Positions 12,462 to 24,270 are shown, numbered from the stretch's first letter. The stretch: DNA of 64,000 nucleotides from Linnemannia hyalina (GCA_019671135.1 JAHRHY010000002.1:248001-312000), one strand, 5' to 3'. Made by a program: numbers and translations. The notes: generated by a model from the sequence alone, not told the origin.

Positions 12462-13601
12462 TCAGAGGGCGATGCACAGAAAGGGCCTCTTGGGCTGTGG
12501 AAAAACATAATTAACCTACACATTTTTAACAAAGACTGAGGTAGATTATTAAAACATTTTGACTCGTAATACTATTCTTCATCAGAAATCAATGTCGAGT
12601 CAGACTTACACGCGCGGATAAGTGTACTGGCAGCAAGCTGAAAAAGAGACCGGTTCTGTGATCGTCGAGGTTGCTGACCTCACATCATTGCTGTTGACAC
12701 TTGCGCGCCATCAAATTTCCCCGCGACTGAACCAAAGGTGAAAGGGGGCGTAGTTACCTGTGACTTTGTTGGCGAAGACTGGAAGCGCTGGTCAATCTAA
12801 TAAGGCTATGTTGCTTGATGTCCTGAGCGCGTCCCAATTCGATGAAATCCCTCTCGACAAGACTGGCCTACAAAAACGCGGATATCGGACGCGGTTGTCA
12901 ATTGACACTGAATGCAGAGTCACCACTTTTTGTTGAATGAACACTGTTTATTGATATTGCTGAATACTTACGTGCCCTGCTTCTAGTTTGACGATTGTCC
13001 CAATTAAGCAGCATGGTGGCTTGACATCCTCTGCGCCTCTGATGAATTCACGAGCGGGTTGCTGACTATATCTTCCATTGACTTCCTTAACCTTATCGCC
13101 GTCAGTCCTCTTTGCCAGTGTCTTGCTCGCCTTTCACCCCAGGTCCTTGTGTCGTCAATGCTATCACTGTCAAGGAGTGAGCAAAAGAAAAAATGGAGGA
13201 AGTTATGGCATATGGGGCACCCTAAAAAATAAGAGGCGAACGGCAAATAAAAACATATTGTTCTGCACGGTAGACAGAGGCGAAGTTAGGGTGAAAGAGG
13301 AATGAGAGGTTGAGTGGTACGGATAACAGATGGAAGGGGCGACCCCCTGCGAGAACGCAGTGAATACCTTAGTCGTGAGTGTAAATTTCCTGAACTTGGT
13401 CGGAAGTGTGGGTTTCCCGCCCAGGCACAAGCGCGTGAAAAGCCTCATTGAGAATACACCGAGCGAGAGAACGATTCCGGCACAAGTAGAGAAGGTGTCA
13501 ACCTGTGTCAGCGAATGATCTGCTAAATGCAACGACTTAGGACTTGGTGTCACTGCCTCCAAGGCACATTCGATTTGTTCCTTGAACCCTATTTGTCCTT
13601 G
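12462..13601 (-). CDS. Candidate multi-exon orphan gene (hypothetical, 5' end uncertain)
   Basis: I do not recognise this protein. Minus-strand segments 13601-13368, 13130-12972, 12867-12758, 12637-12610 and 12494-12462 are each bounded by GT donors and AG acceptors and join in one open frame of 564 nt ending at TGA 12464-12462. Readable pieces include CAGIVLSLGVFSMRLFTRL, REFIRGAEDVKPPCCLIGTI and LVERDFIELGRAQDIKQHS. No upstream ATG is secure. A possible leading exon ends at 13837 (donor after CTCGAG), about 13900-13837. The acceptor at 13131 lacks a good pyrimidine tract, and an alternative frame is open across 13004-13180. It could be a real small gene, a decayed one, or a coincidence of open frames. 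Confidence 0.3.
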
Positions 13602-14648
13602 CTATGCCTGTGTGACCTAGTAGAAATGTCCACTATTGGGATTTCGGAAGGTGCCTCAAGTGGGCCTAAAGTAGTTCTTGAACGGAAGCGAGCGCAGCTC
13701 GGCGAGTAAGGCTTGTTTGTTGTGATTCCTGATACCTGATGTGCGCTCGTGAGACGAATGAAGAGGAAGAGAGCAATGCGGGTGGTGGTCGGAATCGGGT
13801 GATCAGGAAAGGGGAAAAAGTGAAAGAGAGTCACCTCGAGTTTGATGTTGTTGGATAAGCGCGTAAAGAGAAAACATATCCATAGTACGAAGAATCGCAC
13901 TGATCAATCAATTTCACCTATGGTTTTAAGCTCATTAAGGGTGCTTGGCTCGCGTGGTTTAGTGTCAAAACAAAAGAAGGAAAAAATATGGAACGAAGAA
14001 ACGCTACGAAGACCAAGCAAGAATGATCACCCTCATGCTCACGACCATGCATGCCCTGCCGCGTTCCACAGAACAGAAAAAAATGAAGGAAGCCAAACAC
14101 CATTGGCCTAGACCGTTCGCTACTCTTGCCTTAGCCACCCTTCAATTAGCCCAACATGCGTTCACCTCCCTATTTCTAACATGATTATTCACCTTTGTTG
14201 ATTCTTATACACTCGCTCACACCTCCACGAAGTTCTATGCTCTTAGCAAACAAATCGCCTAGATCTTCCCAAATTTCATCCTTCCTCCTTGCCGGCCCCT
14301 TCTACTCGTCTTTTATTTCTTCTTGTCAACAAGACGGCACTTTCATCAGCTGAGTCTCCCTCCACCCAACAGTTGCACATCCGCATCCCGAAAAGTATTG
14401 AGTAGGCGTACAATACCTCAACTTTAATTCTAAGTAACCTTACGATTTTGTTTGCCTTGTTTGTCTATGTCCGTGTCCATGTTCATGTTGAACAAACGAA
14501 ACAAGCTAAGCCAAACAAAGACACGCCGCACTTTATTGTTTTCAAGCGCAGCGCAGAATTCTCAATGTTCCATCTTACACATCCCCCCACCCCTCATTCA
14601 ACTCCTAGCCCTTTTCTTTCTGTTTTTTTTTAGTTGTGTTTAAGCTCC

Positions 14649-14657
14649 ATCTGATAA
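14649..14657 (+). promoter_or_regulatory. Iron-GATA repressor site (ATCTGATAA)
   Basis: Exact match to ATCWGATAA, the element bound by iron-sensing GATA repressors of the SreA/SRE/Urbs1 family (established knowledge). It lies about 350 bases before the ATG of a siderophore transporter, a classic target class. Confidence 0.65.
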
Positions 14658-14668
14658 GTTGTGTTTGG

Positions 14669-14677
14669 TTATCAGAT
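14669..14677 (-). promoter_or_regulatory. Second iron-GATA repressor site, inverted
   Basis: TTATCAGAT on the plus strand, so ATCTGATAA on the minus strand. It is identical to the first site, inverted, with 11 bases between them. Two perfect nine-base sites this close upstream of an iron-uptake gene are unlikely by chance. Confidence 0.65.
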
Positions 14678-15004
14678 CCATCCTTACCAGGCATTGTCCA
14701 TCCTGAAATCTGAGGCTAAAATTGTCACCTCTCCTCCTCATTTTCGGAACGAACGAATGGTATTGTCACGACTGCAAAAGCTTTTGTGTTTTTCTTTAGT
14801 ATTTAAATACCACGGCACACCCTTGTCGTTTTCACCTCGAGCTTTCCTCTCCCTCCAAAACCTACCCATACCTTTCCATCCACACTTTCATTGCATTCGT
14901 TGCTCTGATCGCCTCGTGCTACCTACTCAGCTTCTTACTCCCTGCCCTCATTTTCCAAAGCCTAGTATTCACCCTCAGTCCAACACCCTTGCATCCCCCT
15001 CAAC

Positions 15005-17215
15005 ATGGATCTCGAAAACAAAGGCGTATTCATCGACGACCAGGAGACTGATGCAAGATCCCCAGTGTCAGCCTCCAAGATCATCGATCGCACGCTCCTT
15101 ACTCGCAAAAATATCAAGTACCTGTATATTGCGTAAGTGTTCTATATTGCTGCCTTGATTGTATTTCGTGCACGCTATGTGTAAACGACAATGAGTACTA
15201 ATGTCCTTATACCACCTAACCCCTCACCTTAACCCTTGATGTTACTCTCACATTTTCTTTCTTCCAACTTTATAGCATCATGGTTCAGGCGTTCCTTCGC
15301 TCGTTTGAAGTCAACCTGATGTACAGTTCCCTTACCGTAATCTCTTCAATCTTCGAATCCGCCTCCATCGCCACAATTCTGCCCATCATTCTCGAGATCA
15401 TTTCTGCGGCGCTTGTGCCGTTTTATACCAAAATCTCGGATGTAGTGGGTCGATCGCAGGCGTTGACGATTGCGGCGCTCATGTACTTGCTGGGTTACAC
15501 GGTTCAGGGCACTTCGAATGGGTTCTTGCAGCTTGCGTTGGGGCAGATTGTTTATGGTGTGGGGTCGACGGGGTTGATGACTTTGGCACAGGTCTTGATC
15601 GCTGGTAAGAGATAAGGCTAAAATTCTCTCGACATATTGGCTTTTGTGTGTGTTCAGAATGGCACTCCTGTTACTTTTATTCGATGGTATTGGCATATGC
15701 ATCTAACTCATGTTCTGCAATAGATATCACTCCTCTCATTGACCGCGGCATCATGTTCGCTCTCTGGGGCATGCCGTCAACCGTCAACGTCTTCATCGCC
15801 AGCGTCCTTGTTGACCCATTGACCCAGCCCAGTTCCAAATGGAGAAGCGTCTACGCCGTCATCGGCACAACCGCCCTCATCGGATTTATTATCCTCCTGG
15901 GACCCCTTTGGCATTACCAACGCAAGGCCGAGAGACGAGCTGCCTCTCATGGTCGCCGAACCGAGACCCGGTCTATCAGATGGTTGTTCTCAGAGTTTGA
16001 TGCTGTGGGGGCTCTTTTGATCACCATGGCCTTGGGGTTGACGCTTCTGCCGATTATCTTGGCTAGGTCGTACGAGGATAATTGGAAGAGCCCCAAGATT
16101 CTGGGGATGTTCTTTTCGGGGGTGCTGTCGTGGGTTTTGTTGGCTGTATGGGAGATCAAGTTTTCGACGAGGCCGATTATGCCTATGAGGATTTGGTTTA
16201 ACAGGACAAGCTTTGGGGCATTGGCGGTTGGGTTCTTTTTAACTATTATCAATGCCATGAAGTAAGTGCCTATCATTTTCTGCTTGAGGGATCGACTTGC
16301 ATGTTTTACTTGTCGAGTCAAAAGGGGAGGAATGAGTTTTTTTAACCTTTTTTCATTGCATAAAAAAAAATAGCTACAACTATTACAGCCTCTACCTAGT
16401 CGTCTCCCGCGACATCAGCTTCGGCCACGCATCAATCTTGGAACGCGGATACCAAGTAATCTACCCCATCTGTGAGCTCCTCACCGGTTTCGCCATGAAG
16501 CGCTTCAAGATCTGCCGCCCCTTCATCTGGATCGGGATCTTTGTCCAAACCATTGGCCTCGGTCTCCAGATCCCCGCTCGTAAACCTAGTTCATCGGACG
16601 CGTTTATTGTAATTGCCCAGATTATTGCTGGAGGGGGGGCAGGAATGGCTAATAATGCGGCCATTGTTGCGGTGACCGGATCGGTTTCGAGGGATGATAC
16701 TGCTACAGCTATTGGTGTGATTCACATTCTAGGCTCGTTTGGATATGCGCTGGGAAGTGGTCTTGCTGGTGGCATCTGGACACAGTAAGTTACCCCCCCC
16801 CCCCTTTACCCCAAAACTAGATCGTTAAATATTTTCGCGCATCCATAACGCCGAGCTATCGACTAATCTCTACGGCTACTCTGCCCCCTCCCCCTTACTC
16901 AATAATAGATACCTGCCAATGCGACTGGCAAAGCACATCACAGGCCCCTACGATGAGCGCCTCGCCATGAACGACCCGCTGGAATACATCCCTAACCTGG
17001 ACTTGACCACCAAAGGACAGCTTGTCGAAGCCTATGCGGATTCTCAGATGTTGATGTTGATTATCGCGATGTGCTTGGCGGTCCCTGTTTGCATTACTAC
17101 GCTGTTTATGAAGAATATTGACTTGATGCAGGATCAGAACGATCAGGCTGTAGAAGGGGAGGTGGAGGGGTATGCGATTGATGGTGTGACTTCTGATAAG
17201 CTTGAAGTCAAGTAA
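15005..17215 (+). CDS. Siderophore-iron transporter, MFS (Sit1/Mir/ARN family)
   Basis: Imports ferric siderophores by proton symport at the plasma membrane (family function). Exons 15005-15132, 15276-15604, 15724-16261, 16374-16784, 16909-17215 join in frame to 570 residues, the usual length for this 14-TM family. Signatures: KYLYIAIM into TM1, YTKISDVVGRSQ (loop 2-3 motif), QIVYGVGSTG, the long TM6-7 linker with EFDAVGALLI, NYNYYSLYLVVSRD, the cysteine-containing ERGYQVIYPICELL region, and QYLPMRLAKHI preceding the large final extracellular loop. Start chosen at the first in-frame ATG with an acidic cytosolic N-terminus. Two inverted ATCWGATAA sites upstream predict iron repression. A poly-C run sits in intron 4 (16792-16804). 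Confidence 0.93.
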
Positions 17216-17874
17216 CTTCACTAACCGTAGTTCAAGGTCTCTAGTATTTCCCTTAATAATACCTGTTTCGATCTTAAACGTGAAAAACAAATGGACGAGG
17301 GATGAAAGAAGGTGAACGTTTTTGAATGTGAAAGAGAAAAGAAGTAGTCGTTGTCGAAAACGCGAAGGTGAGAAAAAAAAAAAAGAACATTATGACGGTT
17401 CGATTTTTTTTTTACTCTGCCTCAGAGGGCGGGGCAGAGTATGTACAGTACGGGTCAATGGTTGTTCCTATTTCACAAAAACACGTTTCAAACGACGCCA
17501 CCAGTCTGCTTATTCACACATTTCATCTATTCTTGGCATAGCACCCGTCGTTGTAATAATGATACCTTTTGCTTGGCTACTTGTCTTTTTTGTTCCTCCC
17601 CTCTTGCTTCGCCCTCTTTTGTTCTTCCGTCATCTTTCCCCACATATATAGCATTGTGCATCATTATTCATATCATATTTATTATTATTTTTCCTGGTTA
17701 TCTTGTTTTTGTTGTTTGCTGAAGTGTTGTTGGGTGGTACTGTCTATTGGCTGGGCCATCATAAATAACTGCTGAACGGGTAGTAATACCGAAAGCCCAT
17801 CCATTGTATCCATGTGTCCATGTCCATGTAACAAGTATGACGGGTGGAGGGGACAAAGGTCGACCGTATCCGAC
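17216..17874. other. Convergent 3' intergenic region
   Basis: Separates the siderophore transporter stop from the UPF0357 stop on the opposite strand. AT-rich, T-runs near 17404-17414. Nothing coding is supported. Confidence 0.55.
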
Positions 17875-18528
17875 TTAACTAAAGTAGACAGCCTTGGGGT
17901 CGATGGGAACTCCTGTTCGGGGGTCAATTCCATTCGCCTTCATCTTGTTCTGCTGCTGAATCAGACGTGCCTGGTCAAAGTTGCACTTGTACTTCTTCAT
18001 GAGCTTGCGAATCTCTTCCGTGTTCTCCAGTCCGTGTCTCTCATCTATTAACAACATCAAAAAAAAAAAGGGAAAAAGGAATGAGTTTCAAAAGGTTCAC
18101 TATGAAGTGCCCAGGTTTTGTTGCTGAGCAGGCTGTCCTCTCATTTTTGTCGGGTGTCATATTAAAGTCGACAAGTCTGGCCTGGCTTGGCGTAGGCAAG
18201 AAAGGTAGTAGCCATTGAGCCCATTGATAATCGAACAAACAAAGGAAGGAAGTGTCGCTTGTCCGTATGAGTCCTTGTTATCCAGAGTCGAGTGTAGAGA
18301 GTAAAGTTGCTTACCGCCCCCCAAGAGGTTCTGGTGGATGTCAAAGGTGGAGGAGGTGAGTCCTTCTTCGATGTTTTGTGCAAAGGAGCTGTCGTCTTCG
18401 GACCGGAAGAAGGGGAGACGGGTGTAGTGGAATCGTTCCCGCAGCTCGCCGATCTTTGGTACCCAGTGTGCCCTTGTGGCATAGGCTGCGAGTATAGAGA
18501 TGAGGAGAATGAATAAGAGAAAGTACAT
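17875..18528 (-). CDS. UPF0357 family small membrane-anchored protein
   Basis: Conserved fungal family of unknown function (yeast YCL012C type). Two exons, 18528-18315 and 18044-17875, join in phase to 127 residues, the family's usual size. An N-terminal transmembrane or signal-anchor helix (MYFLLFILLISILAAYAT) is followed by the conserved RERFHYTRLP segment. The C-terminus NGIDPRTGVPIDPKAVYF is the family hallmark. The splice joins LLGG to DERHGLEN. It is divergent from the MYND gene, with 456 bases between the start codons, so the promoter is probably shared. Confidence 0.85.
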
Positions 18529-18984
18529 GGCGAGTTGTTTTGGCTGGTGGTGGTGTTGCGGTGGTGGTGGGGTGGTACGTTAGTTGTTTGGTGTAGTCGT
18601 AAGTGAAGTCGTGAAAATGTAGTTGTTGATGGTGCGGGAATCAATGTGTGTTTGGAAGAGAAGAAGTAAAAGAGAGGAAAAGGTGTTTCTGGGAGTGTGG
18701 GCGGTGAGTGAGCGAGAGAAGTTACAAATAGAAAAACGTGAGAGCAGCAAGCTTGCCTTAATGCACGAGACATTGTCTTCCTCTGGCCCAGGCTTGTCCT
18801 CATCGAGCAGTCCACTCCTCAGATGCACTTTTGGGTCAACCCCTTTTACTTACATTCCAACTTCGTTCTTTCTTTTCTTCTTCTCCTCCTCTTTTCTCTT
18901 CATTCCTCTCCAATTCTTTCTCACTACCAAACCCACTCACCCTACCTACCTGCTTGCTCGTCAGCTGCTACCATCTCAACGAAA
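18529..18984. promoter_or_regulatory. Bidirectional promoter region, UPF0357 / MYND gene
   Basis: The only space between two divergent start codons. The MYND-gene side (18835-18985) is a pyrimidine-rich leader. No specific factor site stands out. Confidence 0.5.
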
Positions 18985-21502
18985 ATGATGACCGATACCC
19001 CTGTCCCTCTTGCGCCCACCGACGGCGCCGTCGCAGAGGTCACCGCTGCCACCGAACAAATCTCGCTCAAGGATACCAACAAGGAGGAACATGTCCACGA
19101 CGAGAACTGCCAGCACGACCATGGCGAAGAAGATGCTGCTGCCACCGAACCCCAGGGCCGCAACGACTATGACCTACTGGAGATCCGTGGCACCAAGGAC
19201 AAGACCACCGACCCCCTCGTTAAGGTAACGATGAAGCACTTCATTACTATTATGCATCAATATTGTTCTTGATTTGAGAGGAGCCAAGCACCTTTTCTGC
19301 TTGCTCTCTTTGTGTATGGTCACTCTCTCTCCACTTCTTTGTATTATCACTCCATCAATCCAATCCGTAATGGATCTATGATCGCGATAATAACTCTCTC
19401 CTCTTCCATCCCTTCCTTCTTTACAATCATAGATCTACTTTGAAGCCAAGGAGCTCTACCAGGGGGCAATGGAGCGTCTGAACCAGATCCCCGAGGGCGC
19501 CGACGCCGAGCTGATCGAGAAGCACAAGGACGAAATCGTCTCCGTCACGGGCGATCTCATGCGCGCCTTCCTTATGGATGAGAAGGCCTGTGTCATGAAC
19601 CAGCGGATTCTCAAGCTTGCAGAGCAGTACGAGGCCTATGTTCAGAAGTATAACCCCGAGAACACTTCGACTACCACGGTCGAGAATGAGGAGGAAGGAG
19701 CCGAGCAGGCTAATACCATCTACACTAAGGATTCTGTCGTCTTTGGTACGTCCTCTTGTTGTGTTTCATGACTTCCATTCCGATTTGGGATAGTAGCAAA
19801 GGAGAAAGGAGGTGGCGGGCTTGTTGCCTATTTATTTTTGGGTCAAAAAGAAAAAGGCAGTGAGGCAAAGGCAGGGGGTGGTTGTGGTAATGTTGGATCA
19901 AAGGAAGGCAGGGAAGGAGCGAAAGTGATGAAGGGAGAGACGAGTCATTCATTCTTGTGGACACTGGGCCAAATCATTTTTGACCAGAAAAAAGGGGCAC
20001 CCACTGTGGAGGGACAGAAAACACAAAGGAAAGGGCTCTTCACGACTCTTCTACTCCCACTCCTATTTCACGAAAGACATCGGTATGGGCCGAAGAAAGT
20101 GAGTGAAAACGAGCAGCCAGAAAAGAATAACAGGAAGAATCGACCAAAGATATATGACTCCTTCGCAGAGATCACAAGGGTCAATTGGTTGAATCTGCAT
20201 GCTCCAGTGGTTCCAATGGTTCTCCCTGCCACTAGCTCAAGGGGTTATGTTGTCAAAAGGTGATGGGGGGGTTTACTGTTTGTGAATGTATATGTGGGAT
20301 GCTCAGGGACAGCAGAGCAAAGCAGAGTCGCTGTTGGTCGATTCTGATTTGATGGATTTGGTGGGAAGGGGATCTCAGGAGAACCTTAATTTCCCTGAAC
20401 TGAGCCATTTCATTTTGGCCTTGGGTTATTTTGGAATTTGTCTTCAACTGGATGGATGAGTGGGCGTTACTTTTAGGAAAGAAAGAGGAGGATGAAGTCC
20501 GAGAATACATCGCTGTACCACGATAAATCAACTGGAAAATGGCATTGACACTGTTTCTCACGCTAATGCCTCTACAACTATAGTCATATGGATTCTGTTT
20601 GGTGGCCAGCAGTTCTCGCACTGTGTCCAGACCATCGGCTTTGCTATCAGCGAGTTTGAGTCCCTCCGTCCCCGCATGTTCGAGCTCCGCGCTTCCTGCC
20701 ACATGGCCCTCCGCAACTACAAGGTATGCTACCATTCCCTCACTATCTACTTCCATTACCGTGTTTAGGCGGGTCTGTCGCATTTGAGAGACGAGCAATT
20801 TGCCTAACCGCGTGTCTTATTGTTGTATTCCAATTATCTCAGGGGTGCACGGAGGATTTGGAGGAGGTGTTGAACATCAAGTCAGACCTGACCGAGATCC
20901 ACTCGATGCTCGGAAACGTCTACTACGCAACCCACCAAGCCCAGGACGCCATCAGCCACTTCCGCGACTTTGTCGAGGCCGCCCACCCAGACTCGCGTAC
21001 CCTCCCCAACGCCTACTACGCCCTCGCCACACTCACCCTCCAATCAGCCCCCTCGGGCGCCAGCAAGAAGAAGAGCAACCAGGCCCTGAAACAGGCAGCA
21101 GTCCTCAAGGAAGCCCAGGAATTCTACACAAAAGCTCAGGCAGCCGATGTACGATTCAAGGAACTATACGGGGTCCCTACAGGATTGAACGAGATTAAGC
21201 GGACGGCAGTGATGGCTTTCCAGGCTCGCAGCGCTGGTCGCAACGGGCTTTTGTCGACGGATTCGACGCCGGCATTGTTGGAGGCCTCGGAGGCGTTGAA
21301 GAAGTCGTTCAAGAGCCCTGGGGTCTCGTCGTGTGCCAATTGTAGCCGGCCTGACAATGTTGCAAATGATGAGCGTGCACCGACATTGAAGCCCAAGCCG
21401 TTGATCAAGTGTGCCAAGTGCAACAAGGTTGCGTACTGTTCGAGGCCTTGCCAGATCAATCACTGGAACTCTGCCCACAAGAACACTTGCAACAAGAAGT
21501 AG
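18985..21502 (+). CDS. MYND-type zinc finger protein with helical (TPR-like) body
   Basis: Exons 18985-19224, 19433-19745, 20584-20723, 20843-21502 join to 450 residues in frame. The C-terminus is a clean MYND finger (about 395-448): CANC, then CAKCNKVAYC, CQINHW and a final H-x3-C. MYND fingers mediate protein-protein contacts, usually with proline-rich partners. The middle is helical with TPR-like segments (residues about 80-350; MLGNVYYATHQAQDAISHF). The N-terminus has a His/Glu-rich stretch (HVHDENCQHDHGEED) that could bind metal. No SET domain is present in this chain, unlike SMYD proteins. Intron 3 is long, 838 nt. The first of two consecutive ATGs was taken as start. Precise role unknown. 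Confidence 0.85.
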
Positions 21503-21784
21503 ACCTCCCTTCCTTTTCGCTTTGATATACCTTTTCCTTTGTCCTTTTGACGTTTGTCTTTACTTGCTTTTTACCCCTTGTTTTTTTTGGATATTCGAAT
21601 AGACATTCCTCTCTCTGTTAGGACCTTTTTTTTTGACATATTCTTTTAATAAATGACCAATATGACCAAAGCTGACCTATCGTGTAGATAACAAAAAGTA
21701 GGTATGAAAAAGTTGTCTATTGCATGGTATTCAAAGAAGAGGTAATAAATATATAGGATCAAAATAACTCTAGACTCTAATCCT

Positions 21785-23653
21785 TCATCCGTCTTCCTCC
21801 AGACAGCGCGTACAAGAACACCAAAAGAAATACATATCCTCTAACCGTGCCCTCCTCTCCCCAACACCTGTCGAGATATCTCCATAACTGATACAACACT
21901 CTTCCCCCTCCTTGATGACCCCTGTACTCCAGTACTCCATCTGCCTCGCCTTCACATCACGACTACTCTGGCGACGTTTCTTTTGGATATTGGGTCGACA
22001 AGAGTGGTTAAAGAAACTGGCTCGTGGGAAGACGGCAAATCCGAGGAGTTCTTCGGAGGAGTCCCGGATTCCGAAGGAGTTGGCCACTTCGCGGTAGAGG
22101 ATTGTCCGGAAGAACGTATTGTCGATTGAGAGGGTGATTTGGCGTTCTTGGTGTGAGGGGGTATCGGATGGTGAAGTAGCAACGTTTTCGCAGGAGAGGA
22201 GGAAGTAGGCGTCGCGGAGGCGGAGGTAGGCGTAAAAGCAGCTGAGGAGGTGGTTCGGGAGGATTGAGATGAGGGTGCGCCATTGTCTCATGTTGGTATC
22301 GTGCTTCGACTCCAGTGAGTGCTTGTGATCTTGGTGTTGGGTACCCTGCTCTTCCTGTTCCTGTTCCTGTTCCTGTTCTTGTTTGTCGTCGTCGGATTGC
22401 TCTTCTTGGTTGTGGATATCCTCCTGGAGCTGCTGACGGAACAGGATCAGCTCATTGGACTGCATGGCGCAATAGTCCTCAAACATCGCCCTCTGTCCTC
22501 CACAGAGACTACTATGACTTCCTGGCAGTTTTTTGTCTTTGTTTGTCACAGCAGTGGCTGGTCCTTTTACAGATTCCCTCTCTTGTACACTTACAACTTC
22601 AGCTCCATCGCCCATCATTCCTGAAGTTGCCGCCCTCATGTCGATCTGCCGGCGGCACAAGATCTCACTTACCAGCCGAATCGTCTCACAGTCATCATCC
22701 GAGGTCTTGGGAGCAATGGTCGCCTGATTGTTGCCCTCCAGTAAGAGTTTTGCCAGTTTAGGGAACAGTGCCCCACACTGGGCTTGGGTACGTGAATGCT
22801 GCTGGGTATTGTGCTGGTGGTCGTTTTTGGTTGTTGCGGTTGTGGTGGTAGTGGGGTGGGTGATCCACGATTCCTGTTCTGAGATGAGGCCGTCGAATGC
22901 GCTCCAGGTGGTATCCAGAAATAACCCAAGGTCGGTGTCAGACAACTCCAGGATCCGTTCCTTGGTATCGGCGGTGGCCATGGCCTGCTCGATCAACTCT
23001 GAGTAATGCGGTGCTGTTGTTGTCGTTGCCGACGATGTTGAAGGCGTATCAGGTCCGACTGTAGCCTTTGACTCCTTACAATGTTCCATCTTGAGTTTCC
23101 AAGCCCTACTTCCGGAATCACTCCACGTCCTGCGGATCTTTTCCTCGACTCTACATATCATCTCTGCAGCCTCGGGTCCATACATCTCTAAACAAGTCTC
23201 GTCGCAGAACACCATCACCGTCTCTTTCTTCCTCCCCTTCCCTCCCTTCTGCCCCTTCGAGCCCCTCTCTGTTCCTGTTCCTGTTCTTGTTCCTGTAGCA
23301 GAGGCGGGTAGGGCAGACGGGAGACGGATCTGAGATTTGTGGTTCAGAATCTCAGCCCAACAGTAATGACATATCCCACAGTCGAGCCAAGGGTCGCACA
23401 TGGTGGTTCCAAAGGCCTCGGCGACAAAGATCAGTTCCTGAGGTTGGATTGTCCTTGTGGCGACGTAGGAGCGGCCCTTGTTGGGCAGCATGGTGACCTT
23501 TATCGGGAAGGCATCTTCTTCCGTTGCTTGATGCTTCTTGTCTTCTTGCTGTTGGCCGACGAGTGCGAGTGTTGGTGGCGGTGGCGGTGTTGGTGCTATT
23601 GGTGCTAGTAAGAGTAATAGCGATGGGGTTGTTGTCGTTTCTGCAGGGTCCAT
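21785..23653 (-). CDS. SET-domain protein (SMYD/SET6-like)
   Basis: Putative protein lysine methyltransferase. A single exon, 622 residues, start ATG 23653. The SET domain is split: an N-terminal part (GRSYVATRTIQPQELIFVAE, about 57-77), an embedded cysteine cluster resembling a degenerate MYND finger (CGICHYC ... VFCDETC), a long low-complexity insert, then the catalytic C-terminal part with NHSCRPN, EECCISYGD and the post-SET CSCTRC (about 560-618). An Asp/Gln/Glu repeat around residues 425-445 comes from a TTCCTG hexamer repeat, and Gly-Thr repeats from a related hexamer lie near residue 120. Convergent with the MYND gene, 282 bases apart. Substrate unknown. Confidence 0.85.
   Translation of the reverse strand: MDPAETTTTPSLLLLLAPIAPTPPPPPTLALVGQQQEDKKHQATEEDAFPIKVTMLPNKGRSYVATRTIQPQELIFVAEAFGTTMCDPWLDCGICHYCWAEILNHKSQIRLPSALPASATGTRTGTGTERGSKGQKGGKGRKKETVMVFCDETCLEMYGPEAAEMICRVEEKIRRTWSDSGSRAWKLKMEHCKESKATVGPDTPSTSSATTTTAPHYSELIEQAMATADTKERILELSDTDLGLFLDTTWSAFDGLISEQESWITHPTTTTTATTKNDHQHNTQQHSRTQAQCGALFPKLAKLLLEGNNQATIAPKTSDDDCETIRLVSEILCRRQIDMRAATSGMMGDGAEVVSVQERESVKGPATAVTNKDKKLPGSHSSLCGGQRAMFEDYCAMQSNELILFRQQLQEDIHNQEEQSDDDKQEQEQEQEQEEQGTQHQDHKHSLESKHDTNMRQWRTLISILPNHLLSCFYAYLRLRDAYFLLSCENVATSPSDTPSHQERQITLSIDNTFFRTILYREVANSFGIRDSSEELLGFAVFPRASFFNHSCRPNIQKKRRQSSRDVKARQMEYWSTGVIKEGEECCISYGDISTGVGERRARLEDMYFFWCSCTRCLEEDG
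22351..22380 (-). repeat. TTCCTG hexamer repeat in the SET gene
   Basis: About five copies encoding an alternating Glu/Gln tract in the low-complexity insert of the SET protein. A related hexamer array lies at 23273-23295. Both keep frame, as expected for a hexamer under coding constraint. Confidence 0.7.
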
Positions 23654-24270
23654 GTTTTAGTGCGAGAGGTGTATGTATTTTTTTTGTATGGATGATGAAA
23701 AAAAGTGCGCTAGTCTCACTTTTTCTTTGTTTGTCGAAAAAAATACAAAGAGGACAAACGATATGTGACTGCTGAACATCAATTGCTGAGGAGAGACATG
23801 GAGGGCAAGAAAATGACGACAAGGACATGTGATGGTCAATCCGAGATATGCGCGCAAAGTCAAGACGCGACTGGACAGAAAAAAACACCCCCCAAAAGAC
23901 AAACATACTGCCGAGGGTTTGGCGACAAGGGATTAGCTAAATGCTAATGCACCCTTGCACACTCAACGTGAGACAATTCTCGAGCAAAAAAAAGTCGTGG
24001 TCTGAGTCGATTCGCATCTCAACCAACAAAAGCAGCAAAAAAAAAAAGGCGGGTCCAATACCAATAAATTCATCGCGCCAGGGTTCTATCAACCACCATC
24101 TCTTTTCTTCTCTCCTTCCTCTCACCTGCATATTCTCTCACCACCTACACAATCTCGCCCCACCTTACTTCCTCCCTTAAACCTTCTCCATAACCACATC
24201 CTCTTCTCTCATAACGCCAATTTCCATCGTTTCTTTACTCAAACAATAACAACAACTACAAAAACACACC
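23654..24270. promoter_or_regulatory. Bidirectional promoter region, SET gene / MICOS gene
   Basis: The start codons of the two divergent genes are 617 bases apart. The half next to the MICOS gene (24080-24270) is pyrimidine- then A-rich, typical of the leaders here. No gene is supported inside it. Confidence 0.5.

Larger units (their letters stand above)
13602..15004. other. Siderophore transporter promoter region
   Basis: No supported coding exon apart from the possible first exon of the orphan gene near 13837-13900. From about 14100 the plus strand becomes pyrimidine-rich, and the last 400 bases before the ATG at 15005 hold the paired GATA-type sites listed separately. Confidence 0.5.

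Noticed and set aside
13004..13246. Alternative minus-strand frame at the orphan gene (DSIDDTRTW...)
   Set aside because: It has the better acceptor but ends in a stop and does not connect in phase to the flanking exon-like segments. Noted as the main alternative.
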